A stretch of DNA of 64,000 nucleotides, taken from positions 29,698 to 93,697 of the forward strand of contig JAJEKV010000769.1 of the NCBI GenBank assembly GCA_021234155.1. The letters run 5' to 3'. The position numbers and the translations under genes were made by a program. Each line of letters opens with the position of its first letter. Positions within the stretch are counted from its first letter, which is position 1. Below the pieces are notes generated by a model that was given only the letters and a program-made list of their open reading frames with translations, searched no databases and had not been told where the DNA came from. Positions 34,756 through 46,279 of the stretch are shown piece after piece. The stretch comes from Isoetes taiwanensis. Lineage: Eukaryota > Streptophyta > Lycopodiopsida > Isoetales > Isoetaceae.

Positions 34756-37700
34756 CATAGCCAAGCCATAGCCAAGCTTCAGCATGGTCTTGGTACAACT
34801 GCTGCAAGGACACTGGCGAAATGGTGGATTTGGCCTTTTATCTCTAGTAAATGGGGTTAAAAATTTCTTTTCGTAGTTTACAGGCAGATCCATGTTTTTC
34901 TTGACAAAGCACTCGTTTGAGTGCCTTAAGCAACTAACCTGTCGGGTTATATGTTTATGCAGAGGAACACGACACTATGAATCAAATCCATGATTGAAGC
35001 TATAACCTGGCTCCAGAACAAGTAGCTCGGTTCTCTGGTTTTTTTCTTTTTATGCTTGTTTTTTGTGCCTGGATATATGCTCTGTCTTCTTTACCTTGAG
35101 GTCCTGCCCTGGTTCCGCAGTGTTCATGGATCATTTACGGACAGTCTGCAGATAGTGTTAGCTTAAGCTTTGATCCAAAAGTGTTCGATCTTCTTGTAGT
35201 AATGCTTGTGGGTATGCTCTATAGTGATTGGATCATGTACAAGCTATTTAATAATACTCGACTTGAAGTAATCTCTCGAAAGAGAGACCATAATATTCGC
35301 CTTGTATTGAGCTGGTAAGTTTTAGGCGAAGTGCCAAGTATCGAGCAAATTATGCATGCAAGCAAATAGCGACATCGATTGATTTATTCCCATAAAGTTC
35401 AGTCTAAGAACAAGCAGGGATCATGCACATTCATGAAGGCTAAGTCTCGTTTGTCGGCATTAAAAGCTTGGCAAAGGTTTTTTCGTGAGAAGGCTTTGTT
35501 TGCTATTTTTTTTCCTAATATATTTCAACGGCGAGTTGGAGGTTTGAAGCAGGCGTCACGAAATCGAGGGTCCTCGGCTACAAGACATCTAACAAGTCTG
35601 GTCCTTTCTTCATTTTCTTCGCGGGTATGGCAGCAAATCGGTGGTGCCCTTGTGGAAAAGGAGGCATTTGCCAGGTGCCAAAAGCATTGCAAAGCATTGC
35701 AGCTCCATCTCCGAACTAACCATCATGCATCCTTGATCCTTGATTCTTTCTGAATTTTCGTAACTGCTCCTTTTAGAACTTATGCGCATTAATAGATTCT
35801 TTGGTTTAAGATTCTTTGCTGCTTGAGGGTCCGTTTTACGGTTAGCTCTAATCTGGAAACCAGGGCAGAAACTCCGGCACATCCGAGAAGATTTATGAAA
35901 CATATGGTACTTCAAATCCGAAGCAATTACAGATAATAGATGGAAGGCATGGGTTTGAATATATAGGAGCCAGTTATCATTATCAGAGGCCCTAGCTGCT
36001 GAGCGTCAAGGGAGTCCAACTAAGGACCTTCAAAAGCTGGAAAAAGAGTATTCTGCGGGTACTATGGCGATTGGCGGCAAAATGGCGGCAAAATGGCGCG
36101 TCTTGAATCCAAATCCACCAGATGGAAAAGGATGTGGCAGCGGAAATCCAAAATCCACAATGATGGAAAAAGGATCTCATAAGAACTTTGAACATTAGTG
36201 AGCCCATTACTATTAAGGTTTTTCCCCGAAAACCCTTCGGGGCGGGGTTTTTTAATCCTGATAGTAATCGGCGTCACTAATGTAGTCCAAGTCAGTGCAA
36301 CTCTGTTGCCGCTGGGCACCACCATTGGGCACCAAGAACATGCAGAATAATTGTAAAAAAGGAAAGGAACTAAGTGTCGGGACAGTGAGAAGCCTCTCCA
36401 GCCACCACCGAGGATAGAGCGGGTTCAACTTGCCGGCTGGTATTCTATTTCCACATTCGAGTTCTGGTGCACCAAAAACTAAGGGTTCATAATCTGACCC
36501 ACTATTAAAGGTGGGACAGTGGAATTGCCCACAAAGTGTACAGCTCAAAGCTGTTGATAGCGAAGCACTCTCGCATGGCCACGAAGCCAAATATAAGCGG
36601 GGTGCTGGTACTAATAGAAACCAAGAAAAGCCTTCAGAAAAGGCTACAATATACCAGCGTGATGTGCTAGTAGCACTCATCAGGGAGCTCGCCCATGCTA
36701 CATAAGTCCGCGGGCCTCAGGGCACAAGGGACAATAATGTATCTATCTATCTATCTATACCAGTTTTTTCCTTTCAAAACGTTTTTTCTTTATTCCAGTA
36801 ACAACTCCAAAATATTCAAATGACTATAATTTACCTTATAATTAGTGGATGTACCACCAAAAATACAATCATCATTGCAAGTTTTCAAATGTAACCATTG
36901 TAGCTCCACTATAAATAATAGCACAGCCCAAATGCTTCAAAGTCATCATGCATTGAAAACAAAACAGAGAGCAGAGGACCCTGTTACCTGCAGTAGAACC
37001 AAAGGACGGTTAGCCAAGTTCATGGGTAAGAGCCTAAGCTACTAGCAGGTGTCATGGGGTCCTCTAAGGTTATCCCCCTTCACACTGCTTGTAATCAGAA
37101 AAATATCCAAAATAAAAGGTTAATCACCATATACACTATAAAGTTGGCACAAGATATTTTCATTACAAAGATCTTGCAAAAATTCATAACAAGGCTTATG
37201 TAATCACAGCAAATCAAACAAGTGTGCCTCAGCCATATTACCCCCTGTTATAAGCTCAAATTTTAGTTCAGATCAACTTTTATTATCTATATTAAGCAGC
37301 ATATGACTTTAATCTACATGTCCGTGCTGCATAAGCCAATTTTCCACTCCTTCAAGCCCATTAGATCAGGTGTACATGATCATCATATGTCCAAGACTAT
37401 TTTAATTTTATCCAAACTAGATCTGTTTACTAGCAAAAACACAAATGCATTGATCAGTGGTCAGTGCAAGCAAGCACTGGTAGTGTTCTGTCCAGATCTG
37501 CACTCTTATCTTATCTAGCTATTTAGCAACCATTATCTTGCAACCAACAAATAGCTTACATGCTAGAAATTTACATGGTACTTCTGGTTATGCACAATTT
37601 TTTGTCTCATATTTACTAGATCAGTGGAGTTTAACTATACATTAGTAACAGAAATATCAATCTGAGCTCTGTTTGTAAAACAAAGGTTCCAATCAAAACA

Positions 37701-39053
37701 TGAAATGTCAAATGCAACACTAAAGCATTAGTGAAGCTAACAACCATATACTGATCATGCAGAAGTTCATATTGTATACTACACAAATGCCAAATGGCCA
37801 AATAAACCTCAAACCTGAATAGACTGTGCGATCAAATGATTTGACGTGGACTCCATCGCTCTTTTCTCCATATGGATGCGTATCATTTGAATCTCCCTGG
37901 ACCTTCTTATGTGTTCCAACAATATTGCTGTTTCTCCAGAGTTTTCATCCATAGGCAGCTCAGGATCAGAACCAAGCACCATAGCATGCCTATGCTCAAG
38001 AGTCTTGCGCCTTAAGTAATCGGGAAGATATGCCTTACAAGAATAAAAAACGGCAAGATATGTTGCCGGATTTCTCCAATTGGTTTTACCCTAGATATTT
38101 AGCCATTTGCCCTAAACTCCCTTTTCCTCCAATATTACATGTCAAGAAAAATATAAATTCCTTACTTTAAGGTCACATCGTTAAAATTAAAGTATCTTTT
38201 TGGGCCCACATCTTGTACGGTCCACCATATCCCATAGTCTTATCCCATATGGTGTGATACTACACGTCCATTGTTAGCATATGAAAATCTTACACCCTTG
38301 TCTCAAGAATGTCCAATGTTAACATATGCAAAATTTAGACCCTTGTCTTAAAAATATGAAAACATGAATGCATACAAGCACTCATTTGTTTCAAACTCCC
38401 TTTGTTAACCCATCCATCCTTGTCTTGTATAATGCAACAACATATGTTCACACATACTCTTGTTCATATGCCACTAGCGTATTAGCACTTAGCCCATAGC
38501 AAACAAGCTATCTTCTCATCTTAGAGCACTATAAGGTATCTTAGAGCACTACATGGTACAACTGTCTCAAGAACTACACCATTGCCTCAAAAATATGAAA
38601 TCATGCATCTACACATGCCACTTCATGAACTTATATTGTGTAGGTTACCATGTCATAAAAAAAAAAAAAAAAAAAATTAGATTTTGCGGGTGAAAAGAAT
38701 ATTGTAGATAAAGGTTTTATTTTGTCTTGGGTACATTAGGGTTGGAACCAATGTATAAAATCTAAATATGTAATTGTGATGGTGTTGCATGTTAAGTTAT
38801 AGTATGCCCAATGTGGCTTTGATGTCATTGATATGATGTAAGCATATTAAGGTATACAATTTCTATCTCAGTAATGTAAATAAAGAACATTTGATTGCGA
38901 CAGATTTCTTCTATTTTTCAAACATCATTTTATAGATGCTGGCATGTAAACCTTACACAATGATCGTTTGATATTCGACACTTTACAGAATACCAAATTA
39001 TTTGCGATAACAATGGCTATGCAATAATCATCTGATATTAGCCACTTTACAAA
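34756..39053. other. No recognised gene; intergenic sequence
   Basis: About 4.3 kb. Two open stretches could be remnants of coding sequence, but I do not recognise them: 35379-35753 (124 codons, plus, basic) and 36511-36705 (plus, ending IYQRDVLVALIRELAHAT), the latter overlapped by a 142-codon antisense frame. A nested hairpin at 36206-36268 is listed separately. A 20-A run near 38659-38678 may mark the end of a retrotransposed copy. Confidence 0.4.
36206..36268 (+). repeat. Nested hairpin tail motif, copy 1
   Basis: The outer stem ATTACTAT (36206-36213) pairs with ATAGTAAT (36261-36268). Inside, CCCCGAA (36224-36230) pairs with TTCGGGG (36236-36242), and the motif ends GGCGGGGTTTTTTAATCC. 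Similar GGTTTTTCC..GAAAACCC..GGCGGGGTTTTTTAATCC modules occur at about 39432-39508, 40377-40455 and, on the minus strand, at 46004-46060. The 46-kb copy is the tail of an antisense LINE, so this is probably the 3' end of a truncated LINE or SINE. Confidence 0.65.
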
Positions 39054-40616
39054 ATCCCATCGATCCGAGACATCGGATCGCCATTCTAGAATGGGACGAG
39101 CATGCATGTTTTGCATGCATGCGGGCGGCGCATGCCCATTTTGGTTGGGAGTTCGCTATTTTAGGCGTGTTTCTGCTTCGACTTCTCATCGGCACTTCCT
39201 CTTCTCTCTCAGCAGTACCTTATTCTCTTTGAACCCACCCTCCCCCCCTTCTTTGTTATTGTATTTTTTATCGGCACGCTACAGAATCTTCCCCTCCACT
39301 CGGGAGGTTTGTTTTGTCTTGTTGTTTTGTTGGTGATGTGCAAGTGCGTGGGTTGAGCGGCATCCGTTTCGACTTTTTCCATTCGTGGGTTTTGGGAGCG
39401 ATTTTTATGCCTTACGTTTGTCAAGCCCTTGCCAAAGGGTTATCACTAGGTTTTTCCTCGAAAACCCGAAAGGCGGGGTTTTTAATCCCGTTGATAAGCT
39501 TTTCGGCAGTACACTAGCCAGATCTCTATTAGCATTGTATTTTGTTGGGGTCCAAATGATATAATTGGATTTTCCCTTTATTTTTTATGGGTAGTTAAGC
39601 GTGATGCGGCTACCCACTATCCCCATGTAGAAAATCTGCCGAGATGAATGAGAAGCAAGTCTAAGGATCGCCATTCTAGAATGGGGACGAGCATGCATAT
39701 TTTGCATGCATCGCGGTGGCGCATGCCGTTTTTGGTTGGGAGTTCGCTATTTAGGCGGCGTTTCGCCGACTTCTCATCGGCGCTTCCTCTTCTCTCAGTG
39801 ATACCTTATTCTCTTTGAATTGTTTCCCAGCGGGGGAGGGGCTTCTTTGCCGGGTTTGGCTAATTGGCATTTCTTTCTTGTTGTCCTTTCTCGGCCTTTA
39901 GCCTTCATCCTGTGACCTTCGTCCTCGATCCTAGTTTGTTAAGGAAGTCCTTTGGTATTCGGGCGGTTTGTTGGTTTCATGCGAGTCCCATTCTAGAATC
40001 CCATCGATCCGAGACATCGGATCGCCATTCTAGAATGGGACGAGCATGCATGTTTTGCATGCATGCGGGCGGCGCATGCCCGTTTTGGTTGGGAGTTCGC
40101 TATTTTAGGCGCGTTTCTGCTTCGACTTCTCATCGGCGCTTCCTCTTCTCTCTCAGCAGTACCTTATTCTCTTTGAACCCACCCTCCCCCCCTTCTTTGT
40201 TATTGTATTTTTATCGCGTGGCACGCGCGTAATCAGCCCCTCCACTCTGGGAGGTTTGTTTTGTCTTGTTGTTTTGTTGATGATGTGCGTGGGGTTCGCG
40301 AGCGGCATCTGTTTCGACTTTTCCATTCGTGGGTTTTGGGAGCGATTTTTATGCCTTACGTTTGTCCAAGCCCCTTGCCGAAGGCTTATCAATAGGGTTT
40401 TTCCTCGAAAACCCGAAACGACGGGGTTTTTTAATCCCGGTGATAAGCTTTCGGCAGGTACACTAGCCCAGTCTCTATTAGCATTGTATTTTGTTGGGGT
40501 CCAAATGATATAATTGGATTTTCCCTTTATTTTTTATGGGTAGTTCGCATGTGTGCGGCTACCCACTATCCACCATTGTAGAAAATCTGCTGAGATGAAT
40601 GAGAAGCAAGTCTAAG
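39054..40616 (+). repeat. Tandem duplication with three related segments
   Basis: A ~610-bp unit at 39054-39665 is repeated at 39998-40616 (offset about 944-951 bp). Both start ATCCCATCGATCCGAGACAT and end GAGAAGCAAGTCTAAG. A shorter, more diverged copy of the unit's first ~160 bp lies between them (39663-39828). The unit contains a GCATGC-rich head (GAGCATGCATGTTTTGCATG), a pyrimidine-rich stretch and the nested hairpin motif. In the second long copy the outer stem is 15 bp (40377-40391 with 40441-40455). Apparent open frames (39091-39336, 39864-40232) are duplicated along with the unit and look non-coding. Its class is unresolved: LTR, LINE tail or satellite-like unit. Confidence 0.75.
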
Positions 40617-41349
40617 TGCATTGGCATATTTAACAATTTTAATAGGGATGATGAAATAATCGATATATTTAACAATTTTAATAGGGATGATGAAACAAAC
40701 ACCTAAAACTCCAGCACTCATGTATGGTTCTATAGAATATTTATGCAATTCCATGTTTAATGTTCAATTGCAGAGCCATCCAGGAGTAAGAATCCTATGT
40801 GCGACAATGGCACTTAAAATCCTTGATGAGCAAGAGCCACATATCTCAAAAACATATTGGTTTGCATGTACTGATAAAACACCTTGCAATGGTATTTATC
40901 TTTTGCGTGAAGCAGTTTCCTCTCCTTGTTTTAATATTGAACTCTTCGCTTATCACAAAAACTTTGTTTTTGCATGTAACACTACAATTGGATGCATCTG
41001 CTTGTAGTACATTTGCACCCTTCTAGAAAATGATGCATGAATAAAAGTATTTGCTCAAGATCAACTATTTCTCTTGCTTATAAGATTGGACTTGACAATG
41101 ACCTCACCACATAAATCATCCATTCATTTGGACATTTTCATGTGAGAATAATATAATAAGAACTCCAAGTCTTATTTAAGGGATCGCTTCCACCAAGACA
41201 ATGCCTATTATATGCAGCACACTATCATTGCACCTTCACTCGTGCATGCTCATAATAAATAAATAGTCTCATATTCTATCAACCTTTTATGCCTTTAGCG
41301 TATCTAACTATGTTGATGATTGTGGCTTAAGATTCTGTCGCAGATTAAT

Positions 41350-42315
41350 ATGTAGCAAAATAAAAGGGGGTTCCAGGGGGATTTGATATGGATGTAAAAA
41401 TAACAATTCCTAAAACCATAGACCATATATCCCTAAAACAATTGAATGCGTTGTTATAAAAAAAAAACATAAATTCAAGATAAAAGATGATCACATTAGC
41501 TCGCTGGATACATTGGTTAAAGTAGTCTTATTAGGGCATTGAGTTATTTTGGTAGAGGTTCGGGCCCCCGTATATCATATTCTAAAATCTTAGGCAAAAT
41601 CGTATAGAGGTTTGATATTCTCTCAAAACCTTAGGCGAAATCATAATTCATATTTCAAAATCATAGGCACCTCCAATCATAAATGACTATATCATAATTC
41701 ATATTTCAAAATCATAGGCACCTCCAATCATAAATGACTATATCGTAATTCATATTTCAAAATCATAGGCACCTCCAATCATAAATGAAGCGAAACAAGA
41801 GGTGTCCAGAGGCTCTAACATACGATCTAGGCCGTAGAATCGACGAATCTGACGACTGTGGTAGTCCAGGGTGCAGCTCGTTTAGAATATATGTAGCAAA
41901 ATAACAGAGGTTCCAGGGGGATTTGATATGGATGTAAAAATAACAATTCCTGAAACCATAGACCATATATTCCTAAAACAATTGAATATGTTGTTATAAA
42001 AAAAAATTCAAGATAAAAAATGATCACATTAGCTCACTGGATACATTGGTTAAAGTAGTTTTATTAGGGCATTGAGTTATTTTGGTAGAGGTTCGGGCCT
42101 CCGTATTTTATATTCTAAAATCTTAGGCAAAATCGTATAGAGATTCGATGTCCTCAAAACCTTGAAATCGTATATCGTATTTCATATTTCAAAATCATAG
42201 GTGCCTCCAATCATAAATGACTATAAGCGAAATGAGAGGTGTCCAGAGGCCCTAACATACAATCTGGGTCGTAGGATTGACGAATCCGATAGTCCAGTGT
42301 GCATCTCGTTTAGAA
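41350..42315 (+). repeat. ~540-bp tandem duplication with 51-bp subrepeats
   Basis: ATATGTAGCAAAATAA... starts at about 41350 and again at about 41887, and the two copies run in parallel for 400-500 bp. In the first copy a 51-bp unit (ATATTTCAAAATCATAGG CACCTCCAATCATAAATGA) is present three times between 41645 and 41790; the second copy has one. Each copy also contains a tRNA-like string, TTAGCTCGCTGGATACATTGG then GAGGTTCGGGCC about 45 bases on, in the right order for pol III A and B boxes. The unit may therefore derive from a SINE. No coding. Confidence 0.75.
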
Positions 42316-45071
42316 TACTAATGCAAAGGTAACATGTAAACATCAATGATGAGAAATTAGAGCTCAAAAAATATAATACACATTCCTGGTAGCAATGCCA
42401 AAAGGGATGTAGCTCACATGCATATGTTATTAATATGTTATTAACTGGTAGTAGCTTAATCTATACAAGACCAATGCAACTAACCCAGGTTTTAATAGTC
42501 GCCCAGGGGTTAGTGCCTTTCAATTTTCAATGGTCGTGGCTTAATATATACAAGATCAATGCAGTTGATCCATATTTTAATAGTCGGCCAAGTTTGGGCC
42601 TTTCAGTTTTTCAAAAAATGACATATATTCTGTATATGATAAGACTGTGGGATGTAGGGTAGATCATGCTTGTCGCCATGTGGAATTACAGAAAACAATC
42701 TTCTGTAATACAATCTGTCATTTCGTTCATCAATATAAGCACACATACATGAGACTATAATTCAGTCGCAATAGTTATTACTATGTAGATGAACTTACAA
42801 CCTTTTAAGCATGCCTAGGAAGTGTAAATATGATTGTCTTCTCCTGTAGCATATCCCAAGTTCTAATGGTGGACTAAACCTTCCTCATCAAGATAACTAA
42901 ACTATGTGTAACAAATGCTGGTCTAAAAGCAGTTTTCACAAGAAACTATACCTATATAATACTCATAGAATTCAATCTACATAGAGGTGTATAACCAAGC
43001 TACAATGCACAGAAGAGTTGTGAAGTGGCAAGCTCAAATGTGATACTATGAAAACTAATATGTAGTTGCTGTTACCTCAGATAGTGACTATTTGCCCTGC
43101 TTTGAATTTGTGGAAACCACTCCCAATGTTTTGTTAACGGATAAGCACATATAAGTTACCATTTGTAATCTAGCAAGCTTTTGAAGAGCAGATATAATGC
43201 ACCCAAGGATAGTCATAATGAAGATCGAGCAATATAAATGCATTCCTCAAATCAATGGTTTCCTCCTTTGAAAATCAATCATTCTCTTTTTCCTTGCAAT
43301 GGCAATTCCTATAAGGCATTCGGTCAGATCAAAGTGCAACTACCAAATAAGAAACAAAGTTAGAGGTTGTACCTTTTAAACTTGATCCAAGAGAGGGCTT
43401 TTCTGTTGGCTACACATTTCAGATTGGGATCATAGGCATGCCATACAGAATGGAGGTCGTTGCAACAAAAAATGGCATGGAATGGAACTCCTCTTTGTCA
43501 GATTATCTTGTACAAGAGCACATTGTGACCGGAATCCCTGAAAGACAAACTGCAATATAAGAACATACTATGAAGAATTGTTTTGCTTCAGATGCGTGAA
43601 CAAATGGCCAAAAGATCAATCGACCCTAAGTGATGCAAGAATACTGAAAAACAACATCTCTCAAATTGGCTAATATTCCTGTTCTTGGCATTATCCAAAT
43701 GCCATCAGCATTTCGTTCCACCCCCCCATTTGATCATGGGAAGGAAAAAAAGCACCGTAGTTCATGCTCTTTTCATGTCATGCATGCAGTTGCTGTAGAC
43801 CTCGCCCTGGAGCCCTTTCATATTGTTTATGTGAATCAAGAGTCTGAAATTGAAGTAAATTCAAAACTCCTTTAGTATATATAAAAGATACCTATAACCT
43901 GAAAAGATCAAATAGATTTGAACCGCAGACAGCTATCTTAGAAATCCCGCCTGGCAGATCTTCCCCAGGTATGTCCAGTCTGCTCACAAAGAGTTCATAC
44001 AAAGCCATTCGAAAAATAAGCATTAGTTTACCCATAAGATAAACATCTGCAGCATGCCCAAATGTGTGAATTAGCATTATCAAAAGAGATATATTCCCAG
44101 GTAAAGACCCAACAAGCTTAAAAATGCCCATATTGAAGCATTTATCAGAGTTTCCAATCAACAACGCTATGCTACAAAGACAGGGAAAAAGCTCTCTGCA
44201 TTCATAAGACATCAAAAATGCCATTGGCATAGCCATTGGCATAACCATCGCCATTCAATTATCCCCACATACTATAAAAGAACATCGTTCGTTAGGACAA
44301 ACGAACGATGCAAGATGTTTGACATAGTAGGACGCAAAAAGAGCAATAATTTTGCATGCTATCTAGCAATAGTCACATCTGCGGCCATTATGTTATCATA
44401 AATTTTATCCTCGTCATAGGATGGACCTTACAATTGACAATGGCATAGTCTATAAGAAAAAAATAACAATGGCATAGGCATCTAATCACTGCACAAATTG
44501 TCAACAACCAATCCCCAATATATGAGGATGAGATGGGGCTGTTACATGTTTGTTAAGCATGATGTATGTTTCTAAGATGCCATCCAGGTACAACTAAATG
44601 TAAATGTATTATCATTTTTGCCGTGACAAATTAACAGTTTTAAATAAACTTGAACTATTTCAAAATTTCATATGATCATTAAGAGTGCACTTAAATTTCT
44701 CCTAAGAATTTGCAGTTCGTCAATTAAGAAAACTATAATTGAGTGTACATTTCTTTCTTTTGAATCCTTAAAGTTAACCAGGATGATATAGCTTACAACA
44801 GAGGGTTTGCTTTATTGGAAATTAAAGTTGGATTCATGTATTGTATTGTAGGAAATAAAGGTATGCGCAAATAGATTTTCGAGATTTCTGGTATATAAAA
44901 GTCTGCTTGCATACGCAAATGTCAGTGATCCTTGACATTATGATCATATTCTTTATGTATTGACAGTGGCTTTGTTTGATAGGCTTAACTATTAGAAGCG
45001 GTAGAATTGAAAATAGCATGCCACTCAAGGACTTAAAAACGATGCATAACACATTGCCATAATATAGAATA
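42316..45071. other. No recognised gene; intergenic sequence
   Basis: Only short frames without known domains. One clear hairpin, CATCGTTCGTT (44283-44293) against AACGAACGATG (44300-44310) with a 6-base loop, lies in it. The right edge is a Helitron-like terminus. Confidence 0.5.
44283..44310. repeat. Perfect 11-bp inverted repeat (hairpin)
   Basis: CATCGTTCGTT, loop AGGACA, AACGAACGATG. The stem is perfect and GC-richer than its surroundings. There is no T-run next to it and no adjacent gene, so a transcription role is not supported. It could be a transposon end or a footprint. Confidence 0.8.
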
Positions 45072-45099
45072 CTAGAAAAAGTGCCCAGCGTTGCTGGGC
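45072..45099 (-). mobile_element. Helitron-like 3' terminus (minus strand), copy 2
   Basis: On the minus strand: GCCCAGCAACGCTGGGC hairpin (45083-45099), ACTTTTT, CTAG (45075-45072), then host T. It is identical to the 27901 terminus over the hairpin and the following 11 bases, while the sequence further inside diverges (TTTCGTCAGGC versus TTTTTGTCTAG). The two ends therefore belong to one family but different copies. The body would extend right, toward a candidate 5' end at 55839. Confidence 0.72.
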
Positions 45100-45944
45100 T
45101 TTCGTCAGGCATAAGTTAAAAAGCTAATAAAAGATAGAATTATGCTTTATGGTGATTACAAAAATATTTTAATCTACAAGAGGTGGGAAGATAGCTAGTA
45201 GTAGGGAAAATTCATCGAGGGAGTTGAGAACTTGGATTCACTTTGAAAAGAATGTTACATCAAAATAAATCGAGAAACTTTTTATGGTGCACTTTGTACA
45301 CTGTTGAATATTTCAAATCAACAAGTGGTTTGAAGTGCAAAAGACGAAAAAATTACATGACATGATGAACCAGGAGAGCTACAGTGTTGTTATTATATCG
45401 AAAGTGGACTTACAAGACACTACTTGGGTAATATTTGTAAAAAATATGGATAAATGAAAAGTGTATTCACATGACATATTCTTCTGCAGCATACATAGTA
45501 TTTGCTTCTCACAAATGAGGGGTTCTTTCACATTACTTTTTTTTTATAGATAAAGATAAGTAAAGGAAGCATCAAATCCTACTTCGCATAAACTTCCCAT
45601 CTGCAAAGAAGAAACATAGTGTACAAAAGTCTGAGTACTCTTAGGAAGTACCTTAATAGTTGATATCCAATGTAGTGTTAATGTAGATGTATTATATTTG
45701 CACTATAATACAAAACAAAGCCAACAAAACTTAAATGCCCAATGTTTCAAGTACCAATAAATGGATTCAAAGCCAAAGAGGACATCTAAGGTCTCTTACA
45801 AGATTTTTCTTCTTTTTTGACATCTATATATGACCATATGTGAAACTATAATTTGATGATCGTAAAGAACTATAATGTTGTAAGAAAACTATTCACATAG
45901 CAAGCAAAATTGGGAGAAGATAAAAATAGAATAGAATATGATTT

Positions 45945-46066
45945 TATCGTCCACGGAGACCAACTGGCCTATGGGACCCAAGTACAAAGAGAGAGAGCAA
46001 AAATTACTACCAGATTAAAAACCCCCGCCCAAGGGTTTTAGGGGAAAACCTTAGTAGCAATAAGGA
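45945..46066 (-). mobile_element. 3' tail of the antisense GC-rich LINE (nested hairpin motif)
   Basis: Read on the minus strand: CTACTAAGGTTTTCCCCTAA, AACCCTTGGGCGGGGG, TTTTTAATCTGGTAGTAA, then a CTCT-rich stretch, TTGGTCTCCGTGGACGATAA and AAATC. It lies just downstream (minus strand) of the decayed LINE reading frames, with a few hundred bases of untranslated sequence between. GGTCTC..GTGGACGATAAAA is shared with the SINE-like relic at 4655-4770, and the hairpin part with 36206-36268 and the 39-40 kb repeats. Confidence 0.5.
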
Positions 46067-46279
46067 TCTTCGACATACCGCATGCTTATATACATAATCA
46101 CAAGTACGGTGAGGTTAATGCCTGGACAGGGGGCATAACCGAAGTACAGATCCATTACCTCCCTGAGGTAATGATCCCAACAAGCCTACAGAGGCCGCGG
46201 TTTCAAGTAGCTCATGCAAGGCCCGATGGGGCACAACTAACCGAAAGCATACCGAGCCCGGATATGCCCGTGACACGGA

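Noticed and set aside
36252-36680. 142-codon minus-strand frame
   Set aside because: No domain was recognised, and it is overlapped by an equally plausible plus-strand frame.
39091-40232. Pair of similar small proteins (MGRACMFCMHAGG...)
   Set aside because: The similarity comes from the DNA duplication. The sequence is a low-complexity, S/L/P-rich translation of a repeat unit with no conservation of frame in the third copy.
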